Shown here: piece after piece, positions 35,928-45,782 of the stretch | Layout of the letters: each line of letters starts with the position of its first letter | How positions within the stretch are numbered: the first letter of the stretch is position 1 | Assembly: GCA_017436865.1 (NCBI GenBank) | Contig: JAFSCH010000111.1 | Location: forward strand, 1 to 64,000 | Direction of reading: 5' to 3' | DNA from: Lachnospiraceae bacterium | Lineage (GTDB): Bacteria; Bacillota; Clostridia; Lachnospirales; Lachnospiraceae | DNA length: 64,000 nucleotides | Notes under the pieces: generated by a model | The model's database searches: none | What the model was told of the DNA's origin: nothing | The model's input: only the letters and a program-made list of their open reading frames with translations | Translations under genes and position numbers: made by a program

Positions 35928-36905
35928 TCATTTAATAAATAGTGTTTTTAGCAATCTCTCTTTTGTTTTTTCCTGTTTAATTAAATTTTCCAACTTTTCC
36001 ATATTTTTATCTGGTATCCACGACTTTTTGGAATTGTAATAGAAATTAACAATTTTCCAGAACTTATCCGGATATGCAAGACGATAATACAGCTGCTTTA
36101 ACTCTATTGGCGCGAAGCTTCTATTTTCCTGATATGCATCCAGCATTTTTTCACCTAAAGTCACAGACCAATCTGCCTTTTCTGATATTTTACGGAATAA
36201 CAGATAAAAATCACGCACTCCACTATCATGTGCAAATCGCTCCAAATTAATGATAGACGTGTCATTTTTTGTAAAGATAACATTGTGATACTGATAATCT
36301 CCATGACAGAATAATCCATTATATCTCACAAAATCCTCATACTCTTCCCTGTTTTCCTCTCTCACCTGCTTTAGAATATCCTCTGCCTTTTGCATAAAAT
36401 ATTCGTATTCCCGTAATAGTGCACGTTCAAAATCCGACTTAATTTTTAATTTTCGCAAATAATTTCTAGCATGCCTGCACTCCCTTGTGTGTTTCTCCAT
36501 TTCCTCCACATAATAAGGCACAGGAAGTGTTTGCTTCATTTCCCCAGTATAACGCATTCCGCAATGTAATTTTGACATGATTCGAAATGCTTGTAAAATC
36601 TCTTCCTCACTTTTATAATTACACTCTCTGCCATCTATCTGCTCCTTTAAAATGTATACCATTCCATCGGCATCCTTGCAAAACAACTCTCCCTCTTTAT
36701 TTCTGACAATCCTGTCAGTATTCACCGTTTCACTCATATTTTCTTGTAACAAATCCAGCAATTCCAGTTTTTCTGTATTCCCTTTATATTCCTTCAACAC
36801 ACGAAAGCCATTGCTTGTTTCACATATTATGGTTCCACGCCCTTTAAAGGTGCGCGTCACTTCCATATCATAATTTTCCAATACACTTACTGCTCTATCA
36901 TTCAC
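35928..36905 (-). CDS. CotS-family spore coat-associated kinase-like protein
   Basis: 325 residues. A protein-kinase-like (aminoglycoside phosphotransferase) fold with an N-terminal lobe (GTIICETSNGFRVLKEYKG, about 23-41), the catalytic-loop equivalent FCHGDYQYHNVIF near 210, and INLERF in place of the usual DFD/E metal motif. The Asn-Leu-Glu substitution is typical of CotS/YutH proteins. CotS is a coat protein in B. subtilis. It lies directly before the PEGA gene and after cca. Confidence 0.75.
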   Translation of the reverse strand: MNDRAVSVLENYDMEVTRTFKGRGTIICETSNGFRVLKEYKGNTEKLELLDLLQENMSETVNTDRIVRNKEGELFCKDADGMVYILKEQIDGRECNYKSEEEILQAFRIMSKLHCGMRYTGEMKQTLPVPYYVEEMEKHTRECRHARNYLRKLKIKSDFERALLREYEYFMQKAEDILKQVREENREEYEDFVRYNGLFCHGDYQYHNVIFTKNDTSIINLERFAHDSGVRDFYLLFRKISEKADWSVTLGEKMLDAYQENRSFAPIELKQLYYRLAYPDKFWKIVNFYYNSKKSWIPDKNMEKLENLIKQEKTKERLLKTLFIK

Positions 36906-36963
36906 CTTTCTATCCCCTCCACTGAGTTTCTGTCACACTATCCTATGTCCATAAAAAGAAAAA

Positions 36964-37007
36964 AATTCCACAAAAGTAGATTTCTTATACTCTACTTTTA
37001 TGGAATT
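36964..37007 (-). terminator. Terminator of the map-cca operon
   Basis: 17-bp near-perfect arms (AATTCCA-AAAAGTAGA) and a run of eight or more T on the minus strand. Confidence 0.9.
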
Positions 37008-37019
37008 CAAAAATACCTT

Positions 37020-38372
37020 TTATAACCCGCTATTTAGTCCTTCTGCAATCATCTGTTTTACTTTTTCTGATAAATATTCTCTGGTATTATGCTGTGGATT
37101 CTCTAACACTTCTTCTAACAAGCTTTGAAGAACCGCACCAAGCTGTTTACCCTGTGGCACACCAAGCTCAATGATGTCTTTTCCAGTAACTGCGAGTTCT
37201 TTTAACGATACGCATTCTTGCTTCTGTAATATTTCTTTATACAAAGCGGTTACCTGTCTTAGATTTTCTTCCTTTTCTTCTCGTTGATAAGTACTTTGTG
37301 CGAGCATATCAGCTTTTTTTAGCTCTAGGACTTCCTGAAAATACTCTTTCCCTATTTTGTTCAGTGCTCTTCTAACAGCACGGGGGGTGGCTTCGATTTT
37401 ATAATCATGATACTTTACATATTTTTTCACTTTATTTATCGTATCATTATCAAATTTCAATCTTCTTAAGATTGCTGTTGCTTTCTCTTCTCCTGCCTCT
37501 GCGTGTCCATGAAAATGACTGATACCTTCACTGTCTTTTGTCTCGGTATCCGGCTTTGCAATATCATGAAGAAGTGCTGCTATTCTAAGAGAACGGTCAG
37601 GTCTTACCTCTAACAAGGTATGAAGTAAATGCTCACCTACATTGTACATGTGATGAGGATTGTTCTGTGGTGTCTCCATTGCCTTATCAAATTCCGGCAT
37701 AATCACTTTGGTCATTCCCAATTCATAAGCAACTCTTAAGTAATCCGGATGTGGTGATTGTAAGAGTTTTACAAGCTCTACTTGTATTCTCTCAGCACTG
37801 ATGTTTTTTAAATTGGGCGCAAGCTCTACAATGGCTTCCTTCGTCTTTTCCTCGATATCATAACCTAACTGTGCCGAAAAACGCACTGCTCTCATCATTC
37901 GAAGCGCATCCTCGGTAAAGCGCTCTTTCGCCTCTCCCACACAACGAATAATACCATTTTTCAAATCTGTCATACCATCAAAAGCATCTACAATACCGCT
38001 TCGATGATTATAGGCAAAGGCATTAATCGTAAAGTCTCTGCGTTTTAAATCCTCTATGAGATTTGCAGTAAAGATGACCTCTTTCGGATGTCGACTGTCC
38101 TCATATTCTCCATCAATACGATAGGTAGTGACTTCGAAGCCTTCCTTTCCCATCATAACCGTTACCGTTCCATGTTGGATTCCAGTATCTATCGTTCTTG
38201 GAAAGACGTCTTTTACCTGCTGTGGCCTTGCTGAAGTCGTAATATCCCAGTCATCCGGTTCTCTGTTTAACAGGGAATCTCGTACACAACCACCTACCGC
38301 ATACGCCTCGTATCCTGCTGCCTCTAATGTATTAATAATATATTCAACCTTTTCAGGTAACTGAATCTGCAT
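37020..38372 (-). CDS. cca: CCA tRNA nucleotidyltransferase with HD domain
   Basis: 450 residues. Class II nucleotidyltransferase: GGCVRDSLLNREPDDWDI with catalytic DDWD, then RRDFTINAFAYN and RRLKFD-type helices. An HD phosphohydrolase segment (HHMYNVGEHLLHTL ... LLHDIAKP, about 235-275) lies in the middle. It adds or repairs CCA at tRNA 3' ends, needed here because both tRNA genes lack encoded CCA. Follows map closely. Confidence 0.94.
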   Translation of the reverse strand: MQIQLPEKVEYIINTLEAAGYEAYAVGGCVRDSLLNREPDDWDITTSARPQQVKDVFPRTIDTGIQHGTVTVMMGKEGFEVTTYRIDGEYEDSRHPKEVIFTANLIEDLKRRDFTINAFAYNHRSGIVDAFDGMTDLKNGIIRCVGEAKERFTEDALRMMRAVRFSAQLGYDIEEKTKEAIVELAPNLKNISAERIQVELVKLLQSPHPDYLRVAYELGMTKVIMPEFDKAMETPQNNPHHMYNVGEHLLHTLLEVRPDRSLRIAALLHDIAKPDTETKDSEGISHFHGHAEAGEEKATAILRRLKFDNDTINKVKKYVKYHDYKIEATPRAVRRALNKIGKEYFQEVLELKKADMLAQSTYQREEKEENLRQVTALYKEILQKQECVSLKELAVTGKDIIELGVPQGKQLGAVLQSLLEEVLENPQHNTREYLSEKVKQMIAEGLNSGL

Positions 38373-38399
38373 GAATGTTACTCCTTTTCATGAACCTTT

Positions 38400-39272
38400 T
38401 TACCAACATAAAATCTCGTAACCGTCTTCTGTTACAACAAGCTGAATCTCCCACTGAGCAGATGGACTTCCATCCTCAGTATAAACGGTCCATCCATCTT
38501 CCTCATCAATGTAAATCTCCTGTGCCCCCATGTTAATCATTGGCTCAATTGTAAATACCATCCCCGGAACCATCAACATCTCTGTCCCTTTTTCCGATAC
38601 ATAGCTTACCCAAGGTTCTTCATGGAACTCTAATCCGATTCCGTGTCCACCAATTTCACGCACTACGGTATAACCATTTTCTCTTACGAAATCATTGATT
38701 GCCTGTCCCATATCGCCTAAGAAGCCCCAAGGTTTCACCTGTTCCAAGCCTACTTCAATGCTTTTCTTCGCAATCTCTACCAGTCTCTTCTTATCTTCCG
38801 AAACCTCACCTATGCAATACATACGTGAAGAATCAGAAAAATAACCATTTAAGATAGTCGATACATCAACATTCACAATATCTCCGTCTTTCAAAACAAC
38901 ATCTTTCGAAGGAATGCCGTGACATACTACATTATTGATAGAAGTGCAGACACTCTTTGGAAAGCCTTCATAATCAAGTGGCGCAGGAATTGCACCGTTT
39001 TTTATCGTAATATCATGTACCCACTGATTAATCTCTTCGGTTGTCACACCTGCTTTAATATGCTCTCCCACATAATCAAGAATTTCCATATTAATCTTGG
39101 CACTTGCCTTGATACCTTCTATCTGCTCCTTGGTCTTAATCATCTCTCTGTCAGGTACAATAGCACCTTTTAAACGGAACTCTTCTATCTTGTCATCAAA
39201 GCTACTATGACATTTTTTATATTTTAATCCGCTTCCACACCAGCATGCATCATTACGTCCCAATTTTATCAT
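38400..39272 (-). CDS. map: Methionine aminopeptidase type I with SEC-C zinc motif
   Basis: 290 residues. The N-terminal SEC-C module (NDACWCGSGLKYKKCH) binds zinc and may dock to ribosomes. The peptidase domain has all metal ligands: NVDVS, DSSRMY, GGHGIG, FTIEPMIN and WEIQLVV. It removes N-terminal Met. Its leader contains a family D hairpin 34 nt before the ATG. Confidence 0.95.
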   Translation of the reverse strand: MIKLGRNDACWCGSGLKYKKCHSSFDDKIEEFRLKGAIVPDREMIKTKEQIEGIKASAKINMEILDYVGEHIKAGVTTEEINQWVHDITIKNGAIPAPLDYEGFPKSVCTSINNVVCHGIPSKDVVLKDGDIVNVDVSTILNGYFSDSSRMYCIGEVSEDKKRLVEIAKKSIEVGLEQVKPWGFLGDMGQAINDFVRENGYTVVREIGGHGIGLEFHEEPWVSYVSEKGTEMLMVPGMVFTIEPMINMGAQEIYIDEEDGWTVYTEDGSPSAQWEIQLVVTEDGYEILCW

Positions 39273-39306
39273 TTCTATCTTTTCCTTTTCTTTTTTATTA
39301 TTAGAG

Positions 39307-39333
39307 GTAATTATTCAGTATCTTCATAATTAC
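39307..39333 (-). other. Family D leader hairpin, copy 1 (before map)
   Basis: On the minus strand: perfect 8-bp stem GTAATTAT / ATAATTAC with loop GAAGATACTGA, 34 nt upstream of the map ATG. Confidence 0.7.
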
Positions 39334-39343
39334 ATGCAAAAAT

Positions 39344-39700
39344 TCATACTATATTTACCTTCTCATATCGTCGCAAAGAAGGTCTGTTTAACCGAAAATA
39401 ACTCGGTGAATAACCATAATTTTTGCGAAATGCTCTGCTAAATGCTTCATGAGAAGAAAATCCATATTTAACAGCTATATCTATCAGACGCTCATCTGTT
39501 TTCAATAATAAATCTGCTGCCAATGAAAGTTTTCTCTTTAAAACATATTCTTTATAGGACATTCCTACATATTCATGAAACTTTGCAGAGCAATAAAACT
39601 TTGAATAGCCTATTTCAACCGCCATTCTATCTAAAGTCGGTTCATTCTCTATATTCTCTTCTACCCACTCTACCATATTCTCTACGGTTTTTACAGACAT
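39344..39700 (-). CDS. AraC-family regulator, DNA-binding domain only
   Basis: 118 residues. Two HTH motifs of the AraC/XylS domain fill the protein (LDRMAVEIGYSKFYCSAKFHEYVG and DIAVKYGFSSHEAFSRAFRKNYGYSP, each shown in family spacing). There is no effector-binding domain, as in MarA/SoxS or Rob-like proteins. The start at MSVKTVE is set by AAGGAGTG. Targets unknown; 72 bp before map. Confidence 0.88.
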   Translation of the reverse strand: MSVKTVENMVEWVEENIENEPTLDRMAVEIGYSKFYCSAKFHEYVGMSYKEYVLKRKLSLAADLLLKTDERLIDIAVKYGFSSHEAFSRAFRKNYGYSPSYFRLNRPSLRRYEKVNIV

Positions 39701-39863
39701 TTTCTTCACTCCTTATAGCAACAGTTTACTACATCTTTTAGATAGATACTTGATTTTTCTTGCAAATACTTTTGTTTATTTATTACTGTTTACTCCGTTT
39801 CCAGTAGCGCTCATTTCAATAATATAACAGATTACTTGATAAATAAAAATATCCTTATAATAA

Positions 39864-39894
39864 AAACCCACAATCATTAAAATCGTGGGTTTTA
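39864..39894 (-). terminator. Terminator of ackA
   Basis: Arms AAAACCCAC / GTGGGTTTT with an adjacent T-run on the minus strand. Confidence 0.8.
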
Positions 39895-39908
39895 TATCTT
39901 ATATGAAT

Positions 39909-41102
39909 TTATTTCACTAACTCAAGTGTCTGTCTTGCAATAGCAAGCTCTTCATTGGTAGGAATTGCCATCAAGGTTACCTTACTGCCTTCTTTGGATA
40001 CGATTCTCTCTTCTCCTCTGACGTTGTTTTTCTCAGCATCAATTTCTGTTCCGAGATAACCTAAGTACTTACAAATCTCATCTCTTCCTTCCTTGCTGTT
40101 TTCTCCAACTCCTGCTGTAAATGCAATAACATCAACACCATTCATAGCTGCTACATAGGAACCAACATACTTTGCTGCTCTATAATAAAAAGCATCCATT
40201 GCAGCTACTGCACGAGGCTGTCCCTTTGCAGCACCATCTTCTACATCTCTAAAATCGGAAGAAATTCCAGACATACCATATACACCGGATTTCTTATTCA
40301 GTATGTTATTCATCTCTGCTGGAGTGATACCTTCCTTCTGACAGATAAACTCACAGATTGCAGGGTCCATATCACCAGAACGTGTTCCCATGATAAGTCC
40401 CTCTAACGGAGTAAGTCCCATGGAAGTATCCACACACTTGCCATGATCTACTGCAGAAACAGAAGCACCATTTCCCAAATGACAAACAATAATCTTCAAA
40501 TCTTCTCTCTTCTTATTCAACATGGCTGCTGCTCTTTGTGATACGTAATCATGGCTTGTACCATGGAAACCATAACGTCTTACTTTATATTTCTCATAAT
40601 ATTCGTATGGAAGTCCATAGAGATATGCTTTCTCTGGCATTGTCTGATGAAATGCAGTATCAAATACAGCTACCATAGGAACATTTGGCATAATTTCCTT
40701 ACAAGCATTGATTCCAATTAAGTTTGCCGGATTGTGTAATGGTGCAAGGTCATTACACTCTTCAATTGCCTTCATAACTTCATCATCAATAATAACGCTG
40801 GAAGCAAATCTCTCGCCACCATGAACTACTCTGTGTCCAACAGCATTTATCTCTTCCAATGACTTGATCACACCATAGTTTGCATCTGTTAATGCATCAA
40901 TAACCAACTTAATTGCTACTGTATGATTTGGCATTGGATTTTCAATCTTAATCTTCTCACCATCAGATGTCTTATGAGTAAGTAAACTACCGTCTATACC
41001 GATTCTTTCGCAAAGTCCCTTTGCAAGCACATCCTCTGTATCACTGTTGATTAACTGGTACTTTAATGATGAGCTTCCACAATTAATTACTAAAATATTC
41101 AT
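39909..41102 (-). CDS. ackA: Acetate kinase
   Basis: 397 residues. N-terminal [11 protein letters not shown], then GHRVVHGG, the catalytic region [20 protein letters not shown] and FTAGVGENS, all conserved. It makes ATP from acetyl phosphate in fermentation. Usually next to pta, but pta is not in the flanks. Has GGAGG before the ATG. Confidence 0.97.
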   Translation of the reverse strand: MNILVINCGSSSLKYQLINSDTEDVLAKGLCERIGIDGSLLTHKTSDGEKIKIENPMPNHTVAIKLVIDALTDANYGVIKSLEEINAVGHRVVHGGERFASSVIIDDEVMKAIEECNDLAPLHNPANLIGINACKEIMPNVPMVAVFDTAFHQTMPEKAYLYGLPYEYYEKYKVRRYGFHGTSHDYVSQRAAAMLNKKREDLKIIVCHLGNGASVSAVDHGKCVDTSMGLTPLEGLIMGTRSGDMDPAICEFICQKEGITPAEMNNILNKKSGVYGMSGISSDFRDVEDGAAKGQPRAVAAMDAFYYRAAKYVGSYVAAMNGVDVIAFTAGVGENSKEGRDEICKYLGYLGTEIDAEKNNVRGEERIVSKEGSKVTLMAIPTNEELAIARQTLELVK

Positions 41103-41178
41103 GGTATTACCTCCGAATTTTATAGTCTCGATTTTCTCTTATTATAGTATACTACTTTTTTGTATATAAAAAAACAAT

Positions 41179-41216
41179 TAAGCAAAGAAAGAACGATAAA
41201 GTTCTCTCTTTGCTTA
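41179..41216 (-). terminator. Terminator of proS
   Basis: Arms TAAGCAAAGAAAGAAC / GTTCTCTCTTTGCTTA and TTTTTTT on the minus strand. Confidence 0.85.
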
Positions 41217-41222
41217 TTAAAA

Positions 41223-42662
41223 TTAGTATGCTCTTCCCCAGTAAACCATCTTCTTTGCTGGTTTTCCACAGCATACACAGGTATCACCTAAGTTCTCCTG
41301 CTCAAATGGCATACAACGGCTTGTTGCTGCAAGCTCTTCCTTAATCTTATCTTCACAAGCCTGTTCACCACACCACATAGACTTAACAAATCCTGGCTTT
41401 GTATTCACAATATCACAGAACTGTTCCCAGCTTGTTGCTGCGTATGTGTGCTCTTCCATATGAGCCTTAGCAGTTTCATACATATCCTTCTGAATTGTTT
41501 CAAGAAGTTCTACTGCCTTTACTTCAACCTCATCAAGGCTCACTTCAATCTTTTCTCTGGTATCACGACGAACGAATACACACTTATTGTTCTCAATATC
41601 CTTTGGTCCGATTTCAATTCTGAATGGAACACCTCTCATCTCACATTCAGAGAACTTCCAACCCGGACTCTTATCTGTATCATCAACCTTTACACGACAC
41701 CCCTGTGCAACCAAACGATCACGAAGCTCATAAGCCTTATCTAAAACGCCTTCCTTCTTCTGCTGAATAGGAACTATCATAACCTGAACAGGCGCAACCT
41801 TAGGTGGAAGCTTTAATCCGGAATCATCACCATGAACCATGATAACAGCACCGATTAAACGTGTTGTCATACCCCAAGAGGTCTGATGAACATACTTCAT
41901 TGTATTGTCCTTATCTGTATACTGAATACCGAATGCCTTTGCAAAACCATCTCCAAAGTTATGGCTTGTACCAGACTGTAATGCCTTACCATCATGCATC
42001 AATGCTTCGATAGTATAGGTAGCTTCTGCACCTGCAAACTTCTCCTTATCTGTCTTCTGTCCCTTAACAACAGGAATAGCAAGGACATCCTTTAAGAAAT
42101 CTGCATATACATTCAACATCTGAATGGTTCTTGCTTCTGCATCTTCTGCAGTTGCATGTGCGGTATGTCCTTCCTGCCATAAGAACTCACGGCTTCTTAA
42201 AAATGGTCTTGTTGTCTTTTCCCAACGAACAACAGAACACCACTGGTTATATACCTTTGGTAAATCTCTATAAGAGTGAATCTCATTTGCATAGAAATCA
42301 CAGAATAAAGTCTCTGATGTAGGTCTTACACAAAGCTTTTCCTGTAATGGTTCCAAACCACCATGTGTTACCCATGCTACTTCCGGTGCAAATCCTTCTA
42401 CATGATCCTTTTCCTTCTGTAATAAGCTTTCAGGAATAAACATCGGCATATATACATTCTCTACGCCTGTTTTCTTAAATTCTGCATCGAGCTGGTTCTG
42501 AATCTGCTCCCAGATTGCATAACCTGCCGGTTTGATAATCATACAGCCCTTTACGCTGGAATAATCACACAATTCTGCCTTCTTAACAATGTCTGTGTAC
42601 CACTGTGCGAAATCTACATCCATGGATGTAATCGCTTCTACAAGTTTCTTGTCGTTTGCCAT
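41223..42662 (-). CDS. proS: Prolyl-tRNA synthetase, type 3 (archaeal/eukaryotic-like)
   Basis: 479 residues. Class II core: [26 protein letters not shown] and [16 protein letters not shown] with [17 protein letters not shown]. No editing insertion between motifs 2 and 3, unlike bacterial type ProRS of about 570 residues. The C terminus has a zinc-binding cysteine pair ([10 protein letters not shown]). Expression is controlled by a T-box leader. Confidence 0.95.
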   Translation of the reverse strand: MANDKKLVEAITSMDVDFAQWYTDIVKKAELCDYSSVKGCMIIKPAGYAIWEQIQNQLDAEFKKTGVENVYMPMFIPESLLQKEKDHVEGFAPEVAWVTHGGLEPLQEKLCVRPTSETLFCDFYANEIHSYRDLPKVYNQWCSVVRWEKTTRPFLRSREFLWQEGHTAHATAEDAEARTIQMLNVYADFLKDVLAIPVVKGQKTDKEKFAGAEATYTIEALMHDGKALQSGTSHNFGDGFAKAFGIQYTDKDNTMKYVHQTSWGMTTRLIGAVIMVHGDDSGLKLPPKVAPVQVMIVPIQQKKEGVLDKAYELRDRLVAQGCRVKVDDTDKSPGWKFSECEMRGVPFRIEIGPKDIENNKCVFVRRDTREKIEVSLDEVEVKAVELLETIQKDMYETAKAHMEEHTYAATSWEQFCDIVNTKPGFVKSMWCGEQACEDKIKEELAATSRCMPFEQENLGDTCVCCGKPAKKMVYWGRAY

Positions 42663-42710
42663 TTTTTTCTTCCTTTCTTATCACCTAAATCAGTCAATTG
42701 CAGAACAAAT

Positions 42711-42792
42711 AGTGCGTGCCAGCGCACGCACTTTGGCAAGAATTTCTTACGAAATTCTTGTCTAACTGCCACTACGCTACAGCACTTTCCTA
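42711..42792 (-). repeat. Intergenic repeat family A, copy 5, inside the proS leader
   Basis: Full copy with hairpins GTGCGTGC-CAGC-GCACGCAC and CAAGAATTTC-TTAC-GAAATTCTTG and tail CTACGCTACAGCACTTTCC. It lies between the T-box terminator and the proS ATG, so it is transcribed when proS is on. Confidence 0.85.
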
Positions 42793-42803
42793 TAAAGGAA
42801 CAA

Positions 42804-42824
42804 AGAATGTGCAAAGCACATTCT
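42804..42824 (-). other. Hairpin adjoining repeat A5
   Basis: Arms AGAATGTGC / GCACATTCT with loop AAA, 12 bp from the tail of repeat A5. On the minus strand the flank is TTGTTCC, a weak U-tract. Confidence 0.5.
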
Positions 42825-42877
42825 CGCGCCGCTGAAGCGTCGCACCTGCGACATTTTCCACTGCTTCCGCATGCGCA

Positions 42878-43075
42878 TAATAAAACGCCATACATAAGTC
42901 CTGTTTTAACAGGGGCCCATGTACGGCGTTACCACCCTTTATTATACTCATCATACCGTTATCGCCGGTGCTACGCTGTATTTTCATACAGGACTCCAAG
43001 GTAGGTTCTGAAGCTTAAGCGTAAGAATCTTCCAGCCTTTCGATTCTCTCTCTGGACGCATCCACAACATACTAT
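42878..43075 (-). promoter_or_regulatory. T-box riboswitch, proline-specific
   Basis: On the minus strand the conserved T-box AAGGGTGGTAACGCC (42925-42939) precedes a terminator hairpin (ACGCCGTACAT / ATGTATGGCGT, then TTTTATT, 42878-42929). The Stem I region (about 42967-43060, GGCTGGAAGA ... GAACCTACC) has CCU, a proline codon, at the specifier position. Uncharged tRNA-Pro should favour the antiterminator and raise proS expression. Confidence 0.88.
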
Positions 43076-43111
43076 TCCTTATCACAGCCATGTCTTTCAT
43101 ATATAGAAGTT

Positions 43112-43140
43112 AGTTTATGCCAGCTTGTAAAAAAAGTCAA
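43112..43140 (-). promoter_or_regulatory. Promoter of the T-box-proS transcript
   Basis: TTGACT (43135-43140), 17-bp spacer, TAAACT (43112-43117) on the minus strand. The proS leader is then about 440 nt. Confidence 0.7.
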
Positions 43141-43251
43141 CTGGTTATATTCATTATTGTCATAATTTTCTTTACCAACCCCTTAATATGCATTGCAATT
43201 TTGCAACCACTTTCTTAAAATAGAACTATAGCTTTTCAAAGGAGGTTTTTT

Positions 43252-45678
43252 ATGGATACCATTATCATACCTATTTCCCATTCCTGTCGTTTTCATTTGG
43301 GTGATGAACCAAATGCATGGCAAGCTTGGTTTGATGATTCTGACTGGCAGAAGGTTACATTGCCACATGACTGGTCTGTAACTCTTCCTTTTTCTCGCGA
43401 TTATTCCAGTGGTACGGGCTATCTTGCCGGTGGTATTGGCTGGTATCGTATTCATATTACACCGAAAAAAGAATGGATAGGACAGCAGATTTCCATTCAT
43501 TTTGATGGCATCTATAAAAACAGCAGAGTTTGGTGTAATAGCTATTATCTAGGCGAACGTCCAAATGGCTATATCTCTTTCTCTTATGATATTACACAAC
43601 AGTTCCGCTTTGATGCTGAAAATATTATTACTGTATATGTAGACCACAGGGAAATTGCAGATTCACGCTGGTATACAGGCTCCGGCATTACGCGTAAGGC
43701 TTCTTTGGTTATTGAGGATGCCGTTCATCCTGTAAAAGATGGTATCTTTTTCTCCACACCAAAGGTATCAGAAAACGAAGCATCTTATATTGTTGAAAAT
43801 GAAATTATAAATACAAAGCAGGAAGCCTGCGCTGTTACCGTAACCAATCTTCTTTTTTCAAAAACTGGAGAGTTGGTGGCTGAAAGTCGTAAACAAAAGA
43901 CGATTCCTGCACAGCAGATTATGTCCATCCAAACACAGGGCATTGTAAAAAAACCGCTTCTTTGGTCTCCAAAAGAACCGAATTTATATACATTAAAGAC
44001 ATATATTGCATATGATAACAATAAGGGAAAAGTTACCGCAAAAGGAACCATAACCGCAAGCGCAGGTCTCTCTTCCACGCAGCAGGTTGGAATCCGCTCC
44101 TTCCGTTTCCACCCTGATAAAGGATTTTTCCTGAACGGACAACCTTATATTTTCAAAGGTGTCTGTATACATCACGATGCCGGTTGTCTCGGTGCTGCTG
44201 TTCCTCCTGAGGTGTGGCACCGTCGTCTTATGAAGCTTCGCGAGATGGGCTGTAATGCCATCCGCATGAGTCACAATCCACATATGCCTGAACTCTATGA
44301 TTTATGTGACTCTCTTGGTTTCTTTGTTATGGATGAAGCCTTTGATGAATGGGAAGGTCCAAAAAATAAATGGAGTACTGGGCATAATGTCTATCCACCT
44401 AAACATGAAGGTTACTATGTCGATTTTCCTGTATGGCACGAAAGAGACTTGGTTGACCTGATTCGCCGAGACAGAAATCATCCGAGTGTTATTATGTGGA
44501 GTATCGGAAATGAGATTGACTATCCAAATGACCCATACTGCCACGCATCTTTCTCTACCACGACCGGTAATAACGATGTCAACAAGCCTGCTGTAGAACA
44601 TATGTATAATGCTTTGCGCCCGGATGCTTCGAGACTGACTTTCCTTGCAAAACATTTATGTGACATGGTAAAGAAAACAGATACCACACGTCCTGTAACT
44701 CTTGCCGCTGCATTTCCGGAGTCTTCTGCCAAGCTTGGCTTTATCGACTCATTGGATGTCGTTGGTTTCAATTATAAGGAACACCTATATAAAGAACACC
44801 ATGAAGCATTTCCTGATAAACCATTCCTGGGAAGTGAAAATGGTCATACGTATAACCAATGGAGAGCTGTCACAGAAAATGACTATATTTCCGGACAATT
44901 TTTATGGACTGGCATCGACTATTTAGGTGAAGCCCATGGCTGGCCTATACATGGCTCTAGCGCAGGACTTCTAACACTTGCTGGATTTGAAAAAACAGGT
45001 TATTACCGCAGACAAAGTTTTTGGTCTGAAAAACCTATGGTACATCTTGCTACCATTCGCGAAGAGGACAGCACCTGCACGATTTGGGGTGAGGAATATC
45101 CGACTGCTTTAGCTTGTGAATTTGCACCCGTTTCTGAGTGTTGGGACTATATCCCGGGCGAAATGGTTGTTATAAAATGTTACACCAATTTGGAAGAAGC
45201 AGAATTCTTCTTAAACAAAAAAAGCATTGGTATTTATAAAAAAGAAGCAGACCATGACTGTATCTTGCTTACCATACCTTTTGAACCAGGCGAGCTCATG
45301 GTTCACGGCATCATTCCATCCGGACGTTCCAAGCGCTATGTAACACATTCTCTAACTAGTACAAACAGTGCCTGCCAGATGCAGTTAGTCGCTTATCCCA
45401 CACCGGGAAGTACTTTAAAACAGATTGAAGTTACAATGTGTGATTTTAAGGGAAACCGCGTTTATCATGACAGCACCATGTTGAAAGTAACGGTAGAAAA
45501 TGGAACTCTCATAGGTCTTGAAAACGGAGACCTTGCAGATATTACGGATTATACCTTTACAAGCAGACGGGCTTATCGCGGACAACTGCTCATTTATGCA
45601 GTGCCAAAAGATTCTTCTCAGAAAATGACCATCCATGTGGAAGGAGAACAGGTTAAGAAAGCTGTAATGATTATTTAA
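43252..45678 (+). CDS. Glycoside hydrolase family 2, beta-galactosidase-like
   Basis: 808 residues. An N-terminal jelly-roll (about 1-165) starts HFHLGD and contains LPHDWSVTLPF. An Ig-like domain (about 170-275) precedes a TIM barrel: GVCIHHDAG, RMSHNPHMPEL, acid/base Glu in MWSIGNEID and nucleophile Glu in LGSENGHTY. C-terminal beta domains (about 600-808) follow. No signal peptide, so cytoplasmic. AAAGGAGG precedes the ATG. It likely splits beta-galactosides whose galactose then meets GalM. Beta-glucuronidase or other GH2 specificity cannot be excluded. Confidence 0.85.
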   Translation: MDTIIIPISHSCRFHLGDEPNAWQAWFDDSDWQKVTLPHDWSVTLPFSRDYSSGTGYLAGGIGWYRIHITPKKEWIGQQISIHFDGIYKNSRVWCNSYYLGERPNGYISFSYDITQQFRFDAENIITVYVDHREIADSRWYTGSGITRKASLVIEDAVHPVKDGIFFSTPKVSENEASYIVENEIINTKQEACAVTVTNLLFSKTGELVAESRKQKTIPAQQIMSIQTQGIVKKPLLWSPKEPNLYTLKTYIAYDNNKGKVTAKGTITASAGLSSTQQVGIRSFRFHPDKGFFLNGQPYIFKGVCIHHDAGCLGAAVPPEVWHRRLMKLREMGCNAIRMSHNPHMPELYDLCDSLGFFVMDEAFDEWEGPKNKWSTGHNVYPPKHEGYYVDFPVWHERDLVDLIRRDRNHPSVIMWSIGNEIDYPNDPYCHASFSTTTGNNDVNKPAVEHMYNALRPDASRLTFLAKHLCDMVKKTDTTRPVTLAAAFPESSAKLGFIDSLDVVGFNYKEHLYKEHHEAFPDKPFLGSENGHTYNQWRAVTENDYISGQFLWTGIDYLGEAHGWPIHGSSAGLLTLAGFEKTGYYRRQSFWSEKPMVHLATIREEDSTCTIWGEEYPTALACEFAPVSECWDYIPGEMVVIKCYTNLEEAEFFLNKKSIGIYKKEADHDCILLTIPFEPGELMVHGIIPSGRSKRYVTHSLTSTNSACQMQLVAYPTPGSTLKQIEVTMCDFKGNRVYHDSTMLKVTVENGTLIGLENGDLADITDYTFTSRRAYRGQLLIYAVPKDSSQKMTIHVEGEQVKKAVMII

Positions 45679-45688
45679 TCTATAGAAT

Positions 45689-45735
45689 AGTGCGTGCCAG
45701 CGCACGCACGTTATTCTCACTACGCTACAGCAATT
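45689..45735 (-). repeat. Family A repeat, copy 6, lacking the second hairpin
   Basis: The first hairpin GTGCGTGC-CAGC-GCACGCAC and the tail CTCACTACGCTACAGCAATT are joined directly; the CAAGAATTTC hairpin is cleanly missing. The tail touches the terminator at 45737. Confidence 0.75.
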
Positions 45736-45736
45736 A

Positions 45737-45782
45737 GAGAGTAGAAAAAGGAATCCAATTATGGATTCCTTTTTCTACTCTC
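45737..45782. terminator. Bidirectional terminator between GH2 and the small membrane protein gene
   Basis: Perfect 20-bp arms beginning GAGAGTAGAAAAAGG with a 6-nt loop; it lies between convergent genes and can serve both. Confidence 0.85.

Noticed and set aside
13671..45735. Family A copies as a CRISPR array
   Set aside because: They are dispersed kilobases apart, with no spacers and no cas genes.
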